A stretch of DNA of 64,000 nucleotides, taken from Ignavibacteriales bacterium (lineage in GTDB: Bacteria > Bacteroidota > Ignavibacteria > Ignavibacteriales > Melioribacteraceae). Of this stretch, positions 39,300-49,774 are shown piece after piece. The translations under genes and the position numbers were made by a program. The stretch lies in assembly GCA_020635285.1 (NCBI GenBank), contig JACKAB010000044.1:310001-374000 (forward strand), given 5' to 3'. Every line of letters begins with the position of its first letter. The first letter of the stretch is position 1. The notes beneath the pieces are model-generated. The model saw only the letters and a program-made list of their open reading frames with translations. It ran no database searches and was not told the DNA's origin.

Positions 39300-40641
39300 A
39301 TGTCAAAGTTTAAAAATGTGATTAAAAGAAGCGGTGCAATAGTTCCATTTACAAAAATTAGAATTATGAATGCAATATACCGCGCGGCAGTTTCTGTTGG
39401 CGGAAGAGATAAAGCTCGTGCCGAACAGCTGGCAGATAAGGTTGTTGAGCTACTTGAAAAAACTTTCCCAGAAAGCCATACTCCGAACATTGAAGAAATA
39501 CAAGATGCGGTGGAAAAAGTTCTAATTGAAAATGGTCACGCTAAAGTTGCTAAAGAGTATATTATTTACCGAGATGAACAAAATAAAAAACGTAGAGATG
39601 AGGCAAAGTTAGCATCAAAGCCAGATGAAATGATTCCCTGGGCAAAGATGTGGCGAGTTTTAGATTGGGCATCATCTCACAATTTGAAACACGATTGAGA
39701 AATATAATCAACGTGTAAGTAATAACGAGTTTCCGCAAATAGTTCATGAATCAGAAGCGGCATATGAAGATGATTTAGATATGGCAGCTGAAATGATTTC
39801 TGAAAGAAGTGAAAAATTGAAAATGGTTTTTATAAGCGGACCTTCTTCTTCCGGTAAAACAACAACAACAATTAAAATTGAAGAGCGGCTTAAAAAGAAA
39901 GGATACAGTTTTGCAACTGTAAATGTTGATCATTACTTTTTTGATTTGGAAGAGCATCCTAAAGATGAATTTGGAGACTATGATTTTGAAACTCCGCAAG
40001 CACTAGACCTTCAACTTATAAATGAACATTTGTTAAAACTTTCAGAAGGTAAAGAAGTTAAAATTCCTTTTTATGATTTTAAAGAAGGTAAAAGATATCT
40101 TGATCGTACACCAATGAAATTGAAGAAAAATGAAATTATATTGATTGATAGCTTGCACGGACTTTATCCAGCGTTTAGTAAAGATATTCCGAATGATGTA
40201 AAATTTAAACTCTTTTTAGAGCCGATTTTACAAATGAAAGATAAAAACAATAAATATATTCAGTGGACAGATATTAGATTGATGCGGAGAATGTTACGTG
40301 ATTCAATTCACAGAGCATATAATCCTTTACAGACTCTTGAGCATTGGCATTATGTAAGAGCCAGCGAATTAAGAAATATCATTCCATATGCAAAATCTGC
40401 GGATTTTATTATAAACAGTGCAATGCCTTATGAATTATCATTATACAAATCAAAATTATATTCACAATTCAAAGAGTGGAAAGAAAAATTCAAAGATAAT
40501 ATTCTGAAAAAAGATGCATTTGTTAGAGCGGAAAGAGTAGCAAATTTTATGGAAGAAATTGTTGAAGTTGAAGATGATTCACCCGTTCCAAAAGATTCCG
40601 TTCTGAGAGAATTTATTGGTGGGAGTTCTTTAAAATATTAG
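39300..40641 (+). CDS. ATP-cone domain fused to uridine-kinase/phosphoribulokinase-like domain (one frameshift)
   Basis: Residues 1-100 are an ATP-cone: VIKRSGAIVPFTKIRIMNAI, EEIQDAVEKVLIENGHAKVA and KEYIIYRDEQ, as in ribonucleotide reductase and NrdR. One A less near 39682-39690 links SHNL to NTIEKYNQRVSNNEFPQIVH and then to the kinase domain. That domain has Walker A FISGPSSSGKTTTTIKI, the NVDHYFFDLEEHPKDEFGDY loop and LIDSLHGLYPAF. It is about 447 residues joined. The kinase part is the nucleoside/uridine-kinase type of P-loop kinase; the ATP-cone suggests control by ATP/dATP level. Related fusions occur in the Bacteroidetes-Chlorobi group as far as I recall. Substrate unproven. Confidence 0.8.
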
Positions 40642-40725
40642 TGGGGTAAACATTTTGAAACCTTATTAAAGAAAATAAATTGTACAGACGGCTTCAAATC
40701 CAATTAGCTATAAACTTTTAAAGTT

Positions 40726-40774
40726 GGCTGTCTTAAACAGATTTTAATATTATCAATAATCTTTTAAAACAGCC
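40726..40774. terminator. Long hairpin between convergent genes (probable bidirectional terminator)
   Basis: GGCTGT at 40726-40731 pairs with ACAGCC at 40769-40774, and the stem continues inward (TTAAA, AGATT against AATCT, TTTAA) with one mismatch and one bulge. It lies between the plus-strand kinase fusion (ends 40641) and the minus-strand YbjQ-like gene (ends 40781), where a two-way terminator is expected. The U tracts are weak. Confidence 0.5.
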
Positions 40775-40780
40775 AAAATT

Positions 40781-41104
40781 TTATCCTTCAATTAAAACAG
40801 CTGTTCCGCTTGCCGCAACCATTAACATACTTCCACCGGCTTGAATTGTTTCATAATCTAAATCAACTGCAATAATTGCATTACCGCCCAAAGATTTACA
40901 TTGCTCAATCATTTCTTCAATTGCAATATTTTTTGCCTTCTTTAACTCGGCTTCATATGCTGCGGATCTTCCACCAATAATATCACGTATTCCAGCAAAT
41001 AAGTCTTTAAAAACGTTTGCGCCTAAAATTGCTTCTCCTGATACTAATCCCAAATATTTTGTTATTTTTTTACCTTCAATTGTATTGGTTGTTGTAACTA
41101 ACAT
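40781..41104 (-). CDS. YbjQ/UPF0145 family protein
   Basis: 107 residues: MLVTTTNTIEGKKITKYLGL, then VSGEAILGANVFKDLFAGIR, DIIGGRSAAYE and the conserved LGGNAIIAVDLDYETI. This is the full-length UPF0145 (heavy-metal-binding-like) family, which forms pentamers and has no assigned reaction. It stands alone on the minus strand, divergent from alr. Confidence 0.88.
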   Translation of the reverse strand: MLVTTTNTIEGKKITKYLGLVSGEAILGANVFKDLFAGIRDIIGGRSAAYEAELKKAKNIAIEEMIEQCKSLGGNAIIAVDLDYETIQAGGSMLMVAASGTAVLIEG

Positions 41105-41183
41105 ATAATACCTTTCAATTTATGATTACAAATAAATTAATAATAAATTTACAAAATATTTATAAAAAATTTTATTGGATAAA

Positions 41184-42285
41184 ATGAACTCAACAATAGC
41201 TGAAATTAATATTAAAAATTTAGTATACAATTACAATTCAATTAGAAGAAAAACAAAATCCAAAGTAATGGCAGTTGTTAAAGCAGACGCTTACGGTCAT
41301 GGTATGATTGAATGTGTGAAAGTTTTAGAATTGCAGAAAAACTCGCCAGAATATTATGGTGTGGCTCTGCTTCAAGAGGCAATAGAATTAAGGTCTTCGC
41401 GGGTAACTATAAAGCCAATACTATGTTTTGCCCCAATTGATTTTAATGAATTTAAATATTATAAAAATATTATACCCACAATAACTTCAGAGGATCAAAT
41501 AGAAAAACTTCTAAAAGTTAAATTAAATTTTAAATTAAAAATTCATATAAATATTAATACCGGTATGAACAGATTAGGCATTAATTTTATTAGTGCGATT
41601 GAGAATATTAAAAAACTAAGCAAAATTAAAAATATAATTATTGATGGCATCTATACACACTTTGCAACCTCTGATGAAAAAAATAAAAAATTTGCTCAGC
41701 TTCAGTTAAGCAGATTTACCAAAATTGTGGAAGAATTAAAAAATCAAAAAATAAATTTTGGTTTAGCACATGCGGCAAATAGCGGAGCAGTTTTGGATAT
41801 GCCTAACTCTTATTTTGACATGGTGCGACCGGGAATTTCACTTTATGGATACTATCCTTCATTAGAAACTTCTGAATCCATCAAACTTAAACCGGTGATG
41901 TCAGTTAAGTCAAAAATTTCACATATAATGGAAATTGATAAAGGTGAAACGGTTGGTTACGGCAGACTTTTTAAAGCCAATCATAATACTAGAATTGGGA
42001 CATTACCAATTGGTTATGCCGACGGTTTATCAAGAGCGTTGAGCACAAAGCTTAGAGTTATTATCGGAAATAGTATTGCAAAACAATTAGGGCGAATTTC
42101 GATGGATAGAATTTCCATTGAAATTCCCAAAAGTACTAAACTCCATCAAGACGTAATTTTGTTAGGACGAAAAGGAAATTAGAAATTACTGCTTGGGATT
42201 GGTCAAAATTCTTAATACTATTCCTTATGAAATAACATGCGCAATTAGTAAAAGAATTTCTAGAATTTATGGTACAAAATTCTAA
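41184..42285 (+). CDS. alr: Alanine racemase (two frameshifts near the end)
   Basis: PLP enzyme supplying D-alanine for the cell wall. VVKADAYGHGM carries the PLP lysine near residue 36; INTGMNRLGI, HAANSGAVLDMPNSYFDMVR and PGISLYGYYP follow; VGYGRLF holds the second catalytic tyrosine and ISMDRISIEIP is the C-terminal signature. The frame stops at 42182, but adding one base near 42174-42181 gives KLEITAWDWSKFLNTIPYEI and, after another near 42213, CAISKRISRIYGTKF with a stop at 42285. I chose ATG 41184 rather than TTG 41175 because MNSTIAEINIKNL aligns with the family start. Confidence 0.87.
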
Positions 42286-42376
42286 ATTATGAGTAAAAAT
42301 ACTTATCTTTTAAAATTAAATATAAGTTAGTGTGTTCGTAATTTTGCTTAAAAATTAAGAAAAAGGAAAAGGATTT

Positions 42377-43444
42377 ATGGATTTATTTGCAGTAATTATG
42401 GCTGGTGGAGTTGGTTCTAGATTTTGGCCAAGAAGTAGACAAGGCAAGCCTAAGCAGCTTATTCCAGTATTTGGTGAAAATACTATGATTCAAGATACTG
42501 TAAAACGATTAGATGGATTAATAAAGAATGACAATATTTATGTAATTACAAATCAAATTCAAAAACCTAGTGTAGTTGAGCAGCTTAAAAATGTTCCCGA
42601 AGCAAATATTATTGCTGAACCGTTTGGCAAAAATACAGCTGCTTGTATAGGTTTGGCTTCAATTTTAATTCATAACAAATCTAAAGACGCTGTTACAATA
42701 ATTTTACCAGCTGATCATCTAATCCAAGACGAAAAAGGTTTTCAGGAAACTTTAAGTAAAGCCGCAAAATTTGCTGAACACTCTGATGGATTAGTAACAA
42801 TTGGTATAAATCCTAGCCGTCCGGAAACGGGTTATGGTTATATTCAAATTATTGATAAAGAAATTGAAAAAGATATTTACAAAGTTCAAACATTTGCAGA
42901 GAAGCCAAATTTATCTACCGCAATAAGATTTATGGAAGCAGGAGATTTTCTTTGGAACTCAGGTATGTTCATTTGGAAAACAGAAGTAATTTTAAATGAA
43001 ATTAGTTTATATCTACCAGAACTTTATGAAGGAATGTTGGAGTTAGAAAAATCAATTGGGACTAATAAGTTTGATGAAATTCTTACAAAAGTTTATGGTC
43101 AATTGGTTAGTGTTTCAATTGATTATGGCATAATGGAAAAATCCAATAAGGTTTATTTGATTAAAGGTAATTTTGATTGGAGTGACGTAGGAAGCTGGGA
43201 AGAAGTCTATCAGTTATCAAAGAAAGATAAAAATGGCAATGCTCAACATGGTGAAATTTATGCAGAAAATTCATTTGGAAGTTATATTTCAAATCCGAAT
43301 AAATTTACTGCAATTGTTGGACTAGAAAATATAATTGTAATTGATACGGATGATGCACTTTTAATTTGCAATAGAGATAATGCCCAAGATGTTAAACATG
43401 TTGTGGATTATTTGAAAATGAATAAAAAAGACGATCTCTTATAA
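42377..43444 (+). CDS. manC: Mannose-1-phosphate guanylyltransferase
   Basis: 355-residue nucleotidyltransferase making GDP-mannose from mannose-1-phosphate and GTP. VIMAGGVGSRFWPRSRQGKP with KQLIPVFGENTM is the signature pyrophosphorylase motif; ILPADHLIQDEKGF, FAEKPNLSTA and FLWNSGMFIW follow, and GNFDWSDVGSWEEVYQL completes the active site. It lacks the C-terminal isomerase domain of the longer bifunctional enzymes. AAGGAAAAGGA precedes the ATG. The rpiB-like gene follows after two bases. Confidence 0.93.
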   Translation: MDLFAVIMAGGVGSRFWPRSRQGKPKQLIPVFGENTMIQDTVKRLDGLIKNDNIYVITNQIQKPSVVEQLKNVPEANIIAEPFGKNTAACIGLASILIHNKSKDAVTIILPADHLIQDEKGFQETLSKAAKFAEHSDGLVTIGINPSRPETGYGYIQIIDKEIEKDIYKVQTFAEKPNLSTAIRFMEAGDFLWNSGMFIWKTEVILNEISLYLPELYEGMLELEKSIGTNKFDEILTKVYGQLVSVSIDYGIMEKSNKVYLIKGNFDWSDVGSWEEVYQLSKKDKNGNAQHGEIYAENSFGSYISNPNKFTAIVGLENIIVIDTDDALLICNRDNAQDVKHVVDYLKMNKKDDLL

Positions 43445-43446
43445 AT

Positions 43447-44106
43447 ATGCCGAACAATAAAAAGTTAATTACGGAGAAGGACATTCAGAGCCTAATTCTA
43501 AAGGGGATTAGAAGATTAGAAATTTCAGGTAATGAAATATTCACCCCAGCTGCAAAAGATAAAATTAATGAAGCTAAAATTAAACTCGATAAAGTTTTAC
43601 CATTCACCCAAAAATTTAGCTCATTAAATCTTTCAACTCCAACATTTAATTCTAAAAAATTGGCAATTGGTTGTGATCATACTGGTTTTGCTCTGAAGAA
43701 TCTTTTAATTCCGATTTTATCTAAAGAAGGTTATGAAATAATTGATGTCGGGACAAATGATGAAACCTCATGTGATTATCCGGACTTTGCTTTAAAAGTT
43801 GCAGAAGAAGTTTCCCAAGGAAAAGTGTCATTCGGTATTTTGATTGATGCCACTGGAATTCCTTCATCAATTACCGCTAATAAATTACCTGGAATTAGAG
43901 CCGCAACTTGTTATAATGAATTTTCTGCACGAAGTTCAAGAGAACATAACAATGCAAATATTTTAGTTATTGGTGCAAAAGCGATTGGGGAAGAAACTGC
44001 AAAATCAATCATGCAAGTTTGGTTAAACAGTTCATTTTTAGGTGAACGACATCAAAAAAGATTAGATAAAATTACAGAGATAGAAAAAAAATATTCAAAG
44101 AATTAA
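43447..44106 (+). CDS. RpiB/LacAB-family sugar-phosphate isomerase with N-terminal extension
   Basis: 219 residues. Residues about 72-215 are RpiB-like: LAIGCDHTGFALKNLLIPIL, EIIDVGTNDETSCDYPDFAL, KLPGIRAATCYNEFSARSSR with EHNNANILVIGAKAIG, and a C-terminal helix. The loop usually read as LICGTGIG, which carries the catalytic Cys of Escherichia-type RpiB, reads LIDATGIPSS here, so that Cys is replaced by Asp. Residues 1-60 (ITEKDIQSLILKGIRRLEIS, FTPAAKDKINEA) resemble the short encapsulation-like leader of PduL/EutQ-type microcompartment proteins. Whether it isomerises ribose-5-phosphate or another sugar is open. No shell-protein gene is in the window. Confidence 0.75.
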   Translation: MPNNKKLITEKDIQSLILKGIRRLEISGNEIFTPAAKDKINEAKIKLDKVLPFTQKFSSLNLSTPTFNSKKLAIGCDHTGFALKNLLIPILSKEGYEIIDVGTNDETSCDYPDFALKVAEEVSQGKVSFGILIDATGIPSSITANKLPGIRAATCYNEFSARSSREHNNANILVIGAKAIGEETAKSIMQVWLNSSFLGERHQKRLDKITEIEKKYSKN

Positions 44107-44130
44107 TGAAATTTATTTCAGGAAACTTCC

Positions 44131-44886
44131 GTGTTTATAGATGATTGTGTAGTTGCATCAAATACTAAAATTGCAGAGAATACATTTCTTATTGGCTTAG
44201 AAGTTCCGTTCAGCACTGAAAAATTATTACCAGGACAATTTTTTAATATTAAAGTTTCTAATAATTCCTTTCCTCTTTTGCGTAGACCTTTTAGTATTTC
44301 AGACGTTATAGAAAATAGAATATATTTCATGTATAAAGTTGTTGGAGAAGGTACTTCAATAATTTCTAAAAAAGTAAAAGGTGAAACATTAAACCTCCTC
44401 GGGCCCCTCGGCAATTCATTTAATATTGATGACTCTTTTAGCACTGCAATAATTATTGGCGGTGGTATTGGAATTGCTCCATTTCCATTTTTAATAAAAA
44501 AGCTTGTGAATAAGAATATACAAGTTTTATTCGGTATGCGTTCCAAAAGCGAAGCCCATAATTATGGATTAGTTAATATTAATTATTCATCTGATGACGG
44601 AAGTATTGGATTACATGGAAATGTGATTGATTTACTCGATGTTGAGTTAAAGAATTCTGATGAAACAAAAACAAAAATATTTGCTTGCGGACCAAATGCT
44701 ATGTTCAGAGCCTTGCAAAAATACTTAACTAATAAAAACGTTTTATGCGAAGCGTCGATGGAATCAGCTATGGCTTGCGGTTTTGGCATTTGCCAAGGTT
44801 GTCCTATTGAATTTAAAAATAATCCAAGCTATAATTTAATCTGCAAAGATGGACCAGTTTTTAATATTAAAGATATTGTAATATGA
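44131..44886 (+). CDS. pyrK: Dihydroorotate dehydrogenase electron-transfer subunit
   Basis: 251 residues, ferredoxin-reductase fold. FPLLRRPFSISDV binds FAD, IIIGGGIGIAPFPFLIK binds NAD, and the 2Fe-2S site is formed by CEASMESAMACGFGICQGCP and the later LICKDGPVF. It passes electrons from dihydroorotate oxidation in PyrD to NAD+. The GTG start at 44131 is chosen for CAGGA seven bases upstream. Its TGA stop overlaps the pyrD ATG. Confidence 0.93.
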   Translation: MFIDDCVVASNTKIAENTFLIGLEVPFSTEKLLPGQFFNIKVSNNSFPLLRRPFSISDVIENRIYFMYKVVGEGTSIISKKVKGETLNLLGPLGNSFNIDDSFSTAIIIGGGIGIAPFPFLIKKLVNKNIQVLFGMRSKSEAHNYGLVNINYSSDDGSIGLHGNVIDLLDVELKNSDETKTKIFACGPNAMFRALQKYLTNKNVLCEASMESAMACGFGICQGCPIEFKNNPSYNLICKDGPVFNIKDIVI

Positions 44887-45800
44887 ACGAAATTGATTTA
44901 TCAGTAAATATTGGTTCTCTAAAATTAAAAAATCCGGTAATGCTGGCATCCGGCACAGTTGGTTATGGAAATGAAATTTCGGAATTTACCGACTTAAGCA
45001 AAATTGGTGCAATCGTCACAAAGTCTATTTCACTTAAGCCAAGAAAAGGAAATCCGCCGCAGAGAATTACTGAAACACCTTCCGGAATGTTAAATGCCAT
45101 TGGATTGGCAAACGTTGGTGTTGAAGAATTTATCACACATAAAATTCCTTTTCTCAAAAAAATAAATTCCACATTGATTTGCAATATTGCTGCAAGCAGT
45201 ATTGAAGAATATATTGAGTGCGTTGAAATTTTGGAAACACAAGAAACAATAAAGGGTTTTGAAATAAACGTCTCATGCCCCAACGTAAAAGAAGGTGGTT
45301 TAATTTTTGGGAATGACATTAATGCAGTTGGACGAATAACTGAAAAAGTTAGAGCCAAAACTAACAAGCCAATTATTATTAAATTATCTCCGAACAATTC
45401 TAATATTTCTGATTATGCAGAAGTTGTAAAAAAAGAAGGCGGAGATGCTGTTTCAGCTATAAATACCTTAGTCGGAACAGCTTTTGATATTTATTCTCGA
45501 AAACCAAAAATTAAAAATATTACTGGAGGACTTTCAGGTCCGGCAATTAAACCAGTTGCACTTGCAAAAGTATTGGAGATTTCTCGTAAAGTTGATATCC
45601 CAATAATAGGAATTGGCGGAATTTTTGATTGGAAGGACGCTGTTGAGTTTATGATTGTAGGTGCATCTGCATTTCAAATTGGTACCGTAAATTTTGTAAA
45701 TCCAAGAGCAAGTTTAGAAATTATTGAAGGCTTAAAAAAATATTGTGAAGAAACCTCAATAACAAAAATTTCAGATTTAATTGCTTCAAGAATTATTTAG
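44883..45800 (+). CDS. pyrD: Dihydroorotate dehydrogenase, class 1B catalytic subunit
   Basis: 305 residues, FMN-dependent TIM barrel. LKNPVMLASGTVGYG, then IVTKSISLKPRKGNPPQRI, the catalytic Cys in FEINVSCPNVKEGG near residue 135, KLSPNN and TGGLSGPAIKPVAL with IIGIGGIFDWKDAVEFMIVG. Class 1B is supported by the neighbouring pyrK. De novo pyrimidine synthesis. Intact. Confidence 0.95.
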   Translation: MNEIDLSVNIGSLKLKNPVMLASGTVGYGNEISEFTDLSKIGAIVTKSISLKPRKGNPPQRITETPSGMLNAIGLANVGVEEFITHKIPFLKKINSTLICNIAASSIEEYIECVEILETQETIKGFEINVSCPNVKEGGLIFGNDINAVGRITEKVRAKTNKPIIIKLSPNNSNISDYAEVVKKEGGDAVSAINTLVGTAFDIYSRKPKIKNITGGLSGPAIKPVALAKVLEISRKVDIPIIGIGGIFDWKDAVEFMIVGASAFQIGTVNFVNPRASLEIIEGLKKYCEETSITKISDLIASRII

Positions 45801-47065
45801 ATGAACATCGATTCTGCTTTAGAAAAAATTTATTCGCTTAAACAATTTCATGTAAAACTTGGTTTAGATAATATTAAAAAATTACTAAACCACATTGGAA
45901 ATCCGCAAGAAAAATTAAAAATAATTCACGTGGCGGGCTCAAACGGAAAGGGAAGTACATGTTCTTTTTTAGCAAGCATACTTCAGGAGCATGGCTATAA
46001 AGTTGGTTTATATACATCACCTCATTTCGTGAGATTTAATGAGCGCATTAGGATAAATGGAATTGAAATTAGTGATGATGAAATTATTATTTTTTTAGAT
46101 GAAAATAAAAATTTTATTGAAGAAGAAAGCCCTACTTTTTTTGAAATAGCGACAGCAATGGCATTTCAACACTTTAAAAAATATAAAGTTGATTTTGCAG
46201 TAATTGAAACTGGTCTGGGTGGAAGATTGGATGCAACAAACACAATTGTTCCGCTTGCTTCGGTAATAACTAGCATCAGTCTGGAACACACAAAAATTCT
46301 AGGAAATACTATAGAAAAAATTGCTTATGAAAAGGGTGGAATTATTAAAAATAAAATTCCGCTTTTCATTGGCAAACTCCCTAAAGAAGCCAAAGTAACC
46401 TTGGTTAAAATTGCTGAAGAGAAAAAATCAATAGTAATTGACATAACTAATCATCTAACAATCATTAAAAATGGATTTAAATTAAAATTAAAAAAAGCTG
46501 AGCAAAAATTTAAATTAAAAACTTTAATTGGTACTCATCAAAATTATAACGCAGCTCTGGCTATAAAAACTTTAAATGAAATTATTTCTAAATTAGACTA
46601 TAACAAAATTCAAAACGGACTCGATAATGTAATTAACAATTCCGGTTTGCAAGGGAGATTCCAAAAAATTAGTGAATCCCCAAAAGTTATATTTGATGCT
46701 GCTCATAATCTGGAAGGTGTAAAAGTATTTATAAAATTGTTTAAGAAAGAATTTAAGAATTATAAAACATGTACTTTGATTTATGGCGCTTTAAATGACA
46801 AAAACAATAAACAAATGCTTACATTGTTACAGTCATATTTTATAAAAGTTTATGTTACATCAATAAACAATGAAAGAAGCGAAACGACAAAAAATTTAAT
46901 TTCTATTACAAAGTCGTTGAAGATGGATGCCTCAAAGACTAATTACCCGGAAAAATAATTAGTGCATTTATAAAAAATAAAAATAGAAACCAACAAAATT
47001 GCCTGGTTGTATTAGGGAGCATTTATTTATTGGGAGAAATAAAAATTAAGTTAAGCAAAATTTAA
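45801..47065 (+). CDS. folC: Folylpolyglutamate/dihydrofolate synthase (one frameshift near end)
   Basis: Mur-ligase family. HVAGSNGKGSTCSFLASIL is the P-loop, LYTSPHFVRFNERI and ETGLGGRLDATN follow, SLEHTKILGNTIEKIAYEKG carries the metal residues and VIFDAAHNLEGVKVF the C-terminal domain motif. The frame stops at 46958. One base less near 46948-46957 restores KIISAFIKNKNRNQQNCLVV followed by LGSIYLLGEIKIKL, the normal end with the GSxYLxGE signature, stopping at 47065. Gamma-glutamylates folates. Start directly on the pyrD stop. Confidence 0.88.
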
Positions 47066-47220
47066 CTTGACTTTTCTAAAGAATACAATTACTTTTTGAG
47101 TGTACCTCTTGGTCCATTCAGTAAATTCATAAATTAAAAAAAAGCAATAATAATCAAAATAATTCCCCTATAAAAAACTTGTCAAGTAACATTCATATTC
47201 AATTAAATTAGCAGGTATTT

Positions 47221-48474
47221 ATGCCAATGGATATTTCCACACTGAAGTCAAAAAAAATTGTTGATTTACTTCAAATCGCCAAAGAACACAATTTAACCGG
47301 CGTTAATGATTTAAGAAAACAAGAATTGATTTTTAAAATTTTAGAAGCCCAAACAAAAAAAGATGGCTTAACATTCTCTCAAGGAGTTCTTGAAGTCCTC
47401 TCTGATGGTTATGGATTTTTGCGATCGGCAGATTATAATTATTTGCCATCACCCGATGATATTTATGTCTCTCCATCACAAATTAAAAGATTTAGTTTGC
47501 GAACAGGTGACCATGTTAGTGGTCAAGTGCGTCCTCCTAAAGAGGGTGAAAGATTTTTCGCCTTGTTGAGAGTTGAAGCTGTAAATGGGAAAGACCCGGA
47601 AGAGATTAGAAGCAGAACTCTTTTTGATAACCTTACACCGCTATATCCAACCAAAAGATTAAAATTGGAATCGGCTCCTGGTGAATATTCTATGAGAATT
47701 ATGGATTTGCTGGCGCCAATTGGAAAAGGTCAACGTGGATTGATTGTTTCTCCACCTAAAACTGGTAAAACGGTATTGTTGCAAAAAATTGCAAACTCCC
47801 TCACTAGGAATCATCCTGAAGTCAAATTAATTATGCTTCTGATTGATGAACGTCCTGAAGAAGTAACAGATATGCAAAGATCTGTTCAAGCAGAAGTCAT
47901 CAGTTCTACTTTTGATGAACCGCCTGAGAGACACGTTCAAGTTGCAAATATGGTTATTGAAAAAGCAAAGAGAATGGTTGAAGCAGGGGATGATGTTGTT
48001 ATTTTATTAGATAGTATCACTCGTTTAGCAAGAGCCCATAACACAACTCAGCCTCATAGTGGTAGAATACTTTCGGGTGGTGTTGATTCTAATGCCCTCC
48101 ATAAACCCAAAAGATTTTTTGGTGCAGCAAGAAATATTGAAGATGGAGGAAGTTTAACTATTTTGGCAACTGCCCTTATTGATACCGGCAGTAGAATGGA
48201 TGAAGTGATTTTTGAAGAGTTTAAAGGAACTGGCAACTTAGAAATTGTTTTAGATAGAGCTCTATCTGATAGAAGAGTTTTCCCAGCTTTCGATGTAAAT
48301 AAATCTGGAACGAGAAAAGAAGAATTATTAATGACCGAAGAAGAATTGAACAAGGTTTGGATATTGAGAAAACTATTGAGCAATTATGATACTATTGAAG
48401 CTATGGACTTTATGCTTGATAAAATGCGGGGTACAAAAAGTAATAAAGAATTTTTGCTAGGTATGAATAGTTAA
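47221..48474 (+). CDS. rho: Transcription termination factor Rho
   Basis: 417 residues, full length. N-terminal ISTLKSKKIVDLLQIAKEHN and the RNA-binding LEVLSDGYGFLRSADYNYLP segment, Walker A GLIVSPPKTGKTVLLQKIAN, Walker B VVILLDSITRLARAHN, Q-loop SGGVDSNALHKPKRFFGAAR and R-loop KGTGNLEIVLDR. Hexameric RNA helicase ending untranslated transcripts. Its own 155-bp leader is AT-rich. Intact. Confidence 0.97.
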   Translation: MPMDISTLKSKKIVDLLQIAKEHNLTGVNDLRKQELIFKILEAQTKKDGLTFSQGVLEVLSDGYGFLRSADYNYLPSPDDIYVSPSQIKRFSLRTGDHVSGQVRPPKEGERFFALLRVEAVNGKDPEEIRSRTLFDNLTPLYPTKRLKLESAPGEYSMRIMDLLAPIGKGQRGLIVSPPKTGKTVLLQKIANSLTRNHPEVKLIMLLIDERPEEVTDMQRSVQAEVISSTFDEPPERHVQVANMVIEKAKRMVEAGDDVVILLDSITRLARAHNTTQPHSGRILSGGVDSNALHKPKRFFGAARNIEDGGSLTILATALIDTGSRMDEVIFEEFKGTGNLEIVLDRALSDRRVFPAFDVNKSGTRKEELLMTEEELNKVWILRKLLSNYDTIEAMDFMLDKMRGTKSNKEFLLGMNS

Positions 48475-48538
48475 TTTAATTCAGAAACTTTTATTCCAAA
48501 TTGTGTAAAATGTAATTATTGTTCAGAAGGGATCTATT

Positions 48539-49772
48539 TTGAAATTTAAAATTATTTTAGCTATTCTTTTCTTTGCAGCAATTACATTTGCACAAGAAAA
48601 ATCAAATCCGGTTTTATTCGAACACCATTCATTTTTAAGTGAAGAGATACAAAAGGAAATCATTTCATTTAGAATTCCTTATAATGTCTTTTTGTTTACT
48701 AAAATCAACGAACATTACGAAGCATCTTTCAGTTTAACAATCGAGATCTTTGACAGTACAAATTTTGTCCTTAGAGAAATCAAATCGGATAAAATTTTAA
48801 CAACCAACTACGAGCAGACCAAATCCGAAAAATCTTATTATCAAAATTTTGTTGAATTTGAGATAAAACCCGGTAAATATAAATTAAATACAAACCTAAC
48901 AATTGATGGGGCCGAAGATCAAATTAGATTTGCTGATAATAAACTGGTGGTTGATTCACTTTCTACTATTAAAATCAGCGAACCGTTACTTATTGATCAT
49001 GATGAGAATAAAAACGGAGCATTCAACTTGCTTAATTTTGAGAATTCAATTCCGCTTTCACCAAAAGAATTTGACATTCTAATTGAAATTCCTGATACAT
49101 CAATTACTCAAGTTAAATATTCTATTAAGCAGTTTGATAAAATAATTAAAACAGATTCCACAAGTATTTATTCAAAAGGCGGAATTATTTTTAGTTATTC
49201 TGATAATGAAGTGAATCTAAAAATATCACCTACACCCAATAACAATAATGTCTTTAAGATTTCAAATTTTTCAAAATTACTCAGTGAAGGTAAAGCAGAA
49301 ATTGAAATTTCTTTTAAGGAAGTAAAAAAGACTTTTCCTATATATGTTAAATGGTTCAGCAAACCTAAAGTTTTAAACAATCCTGAATATGCTATTAAAC
49401 TTATGAGTTACATTGAGGATGAAGAAGTAGTAAAAACATTGCTGATGGATAGTGAAGATAAATATTATAAAAATTTATGTGAGTTCTGGGAAGAAAGTTT
49501 TCCATCAAATGGTTCAAAATATAATTATGCAATGAATGAATATTATACTAGAGCTGATTATACAATTGAAAATTTTTCCACATTAAATTCTTTTGATGGT
49601 GCTGAAACCGATAGAGGGCCGAATTTATATTACTTACGGAAAGCCAAACTCTATTGAAAGAAACTATACAGAGAAAAATGAAATTTTAGAAATATGGCAA
49701 TACGAAAAATTAGGAAGAACTTTTATTTTTAAAGACACAAGCGGTACTGGTAAATTCATTTTAGAAAAATAA
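48539..49772 (+). CDS. Exported GWxTD-domain-like protein (one frameshift)
   Basis: TTG start at 48539 with AGAAGG upstream gives a signal peptide (MKFKIILAILFFAAITFAQ). About 400 beta-rich residues follow. Removing one G in the run 49615-49618 turns the end into GAETDRGRIYITYGKPNSIE and a stop at 49772. TDRGRIYIxYG preceded by a cleavable leader is the signature of the GWxTD family of the Bacteroidetes-Chlorobi group; here the GW pair reads GA. Function of the family is not known. It lies between rho and pdxA. Confidence 0.72.
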
Positions 49773-49774
49773 TC

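Noticed and set aside
44963..45397. Minus-strand 144-aa frame inside pyrD
   Set aside because: Shadow of pyrD. The sense strand encodes full PyrD motifs, and the antisense has none.
48054..48383. Minus-strand 109-aa frame inside rho
   Set aside because: Shadow of a highly conserved gene without a ribosome site or family resemblance.
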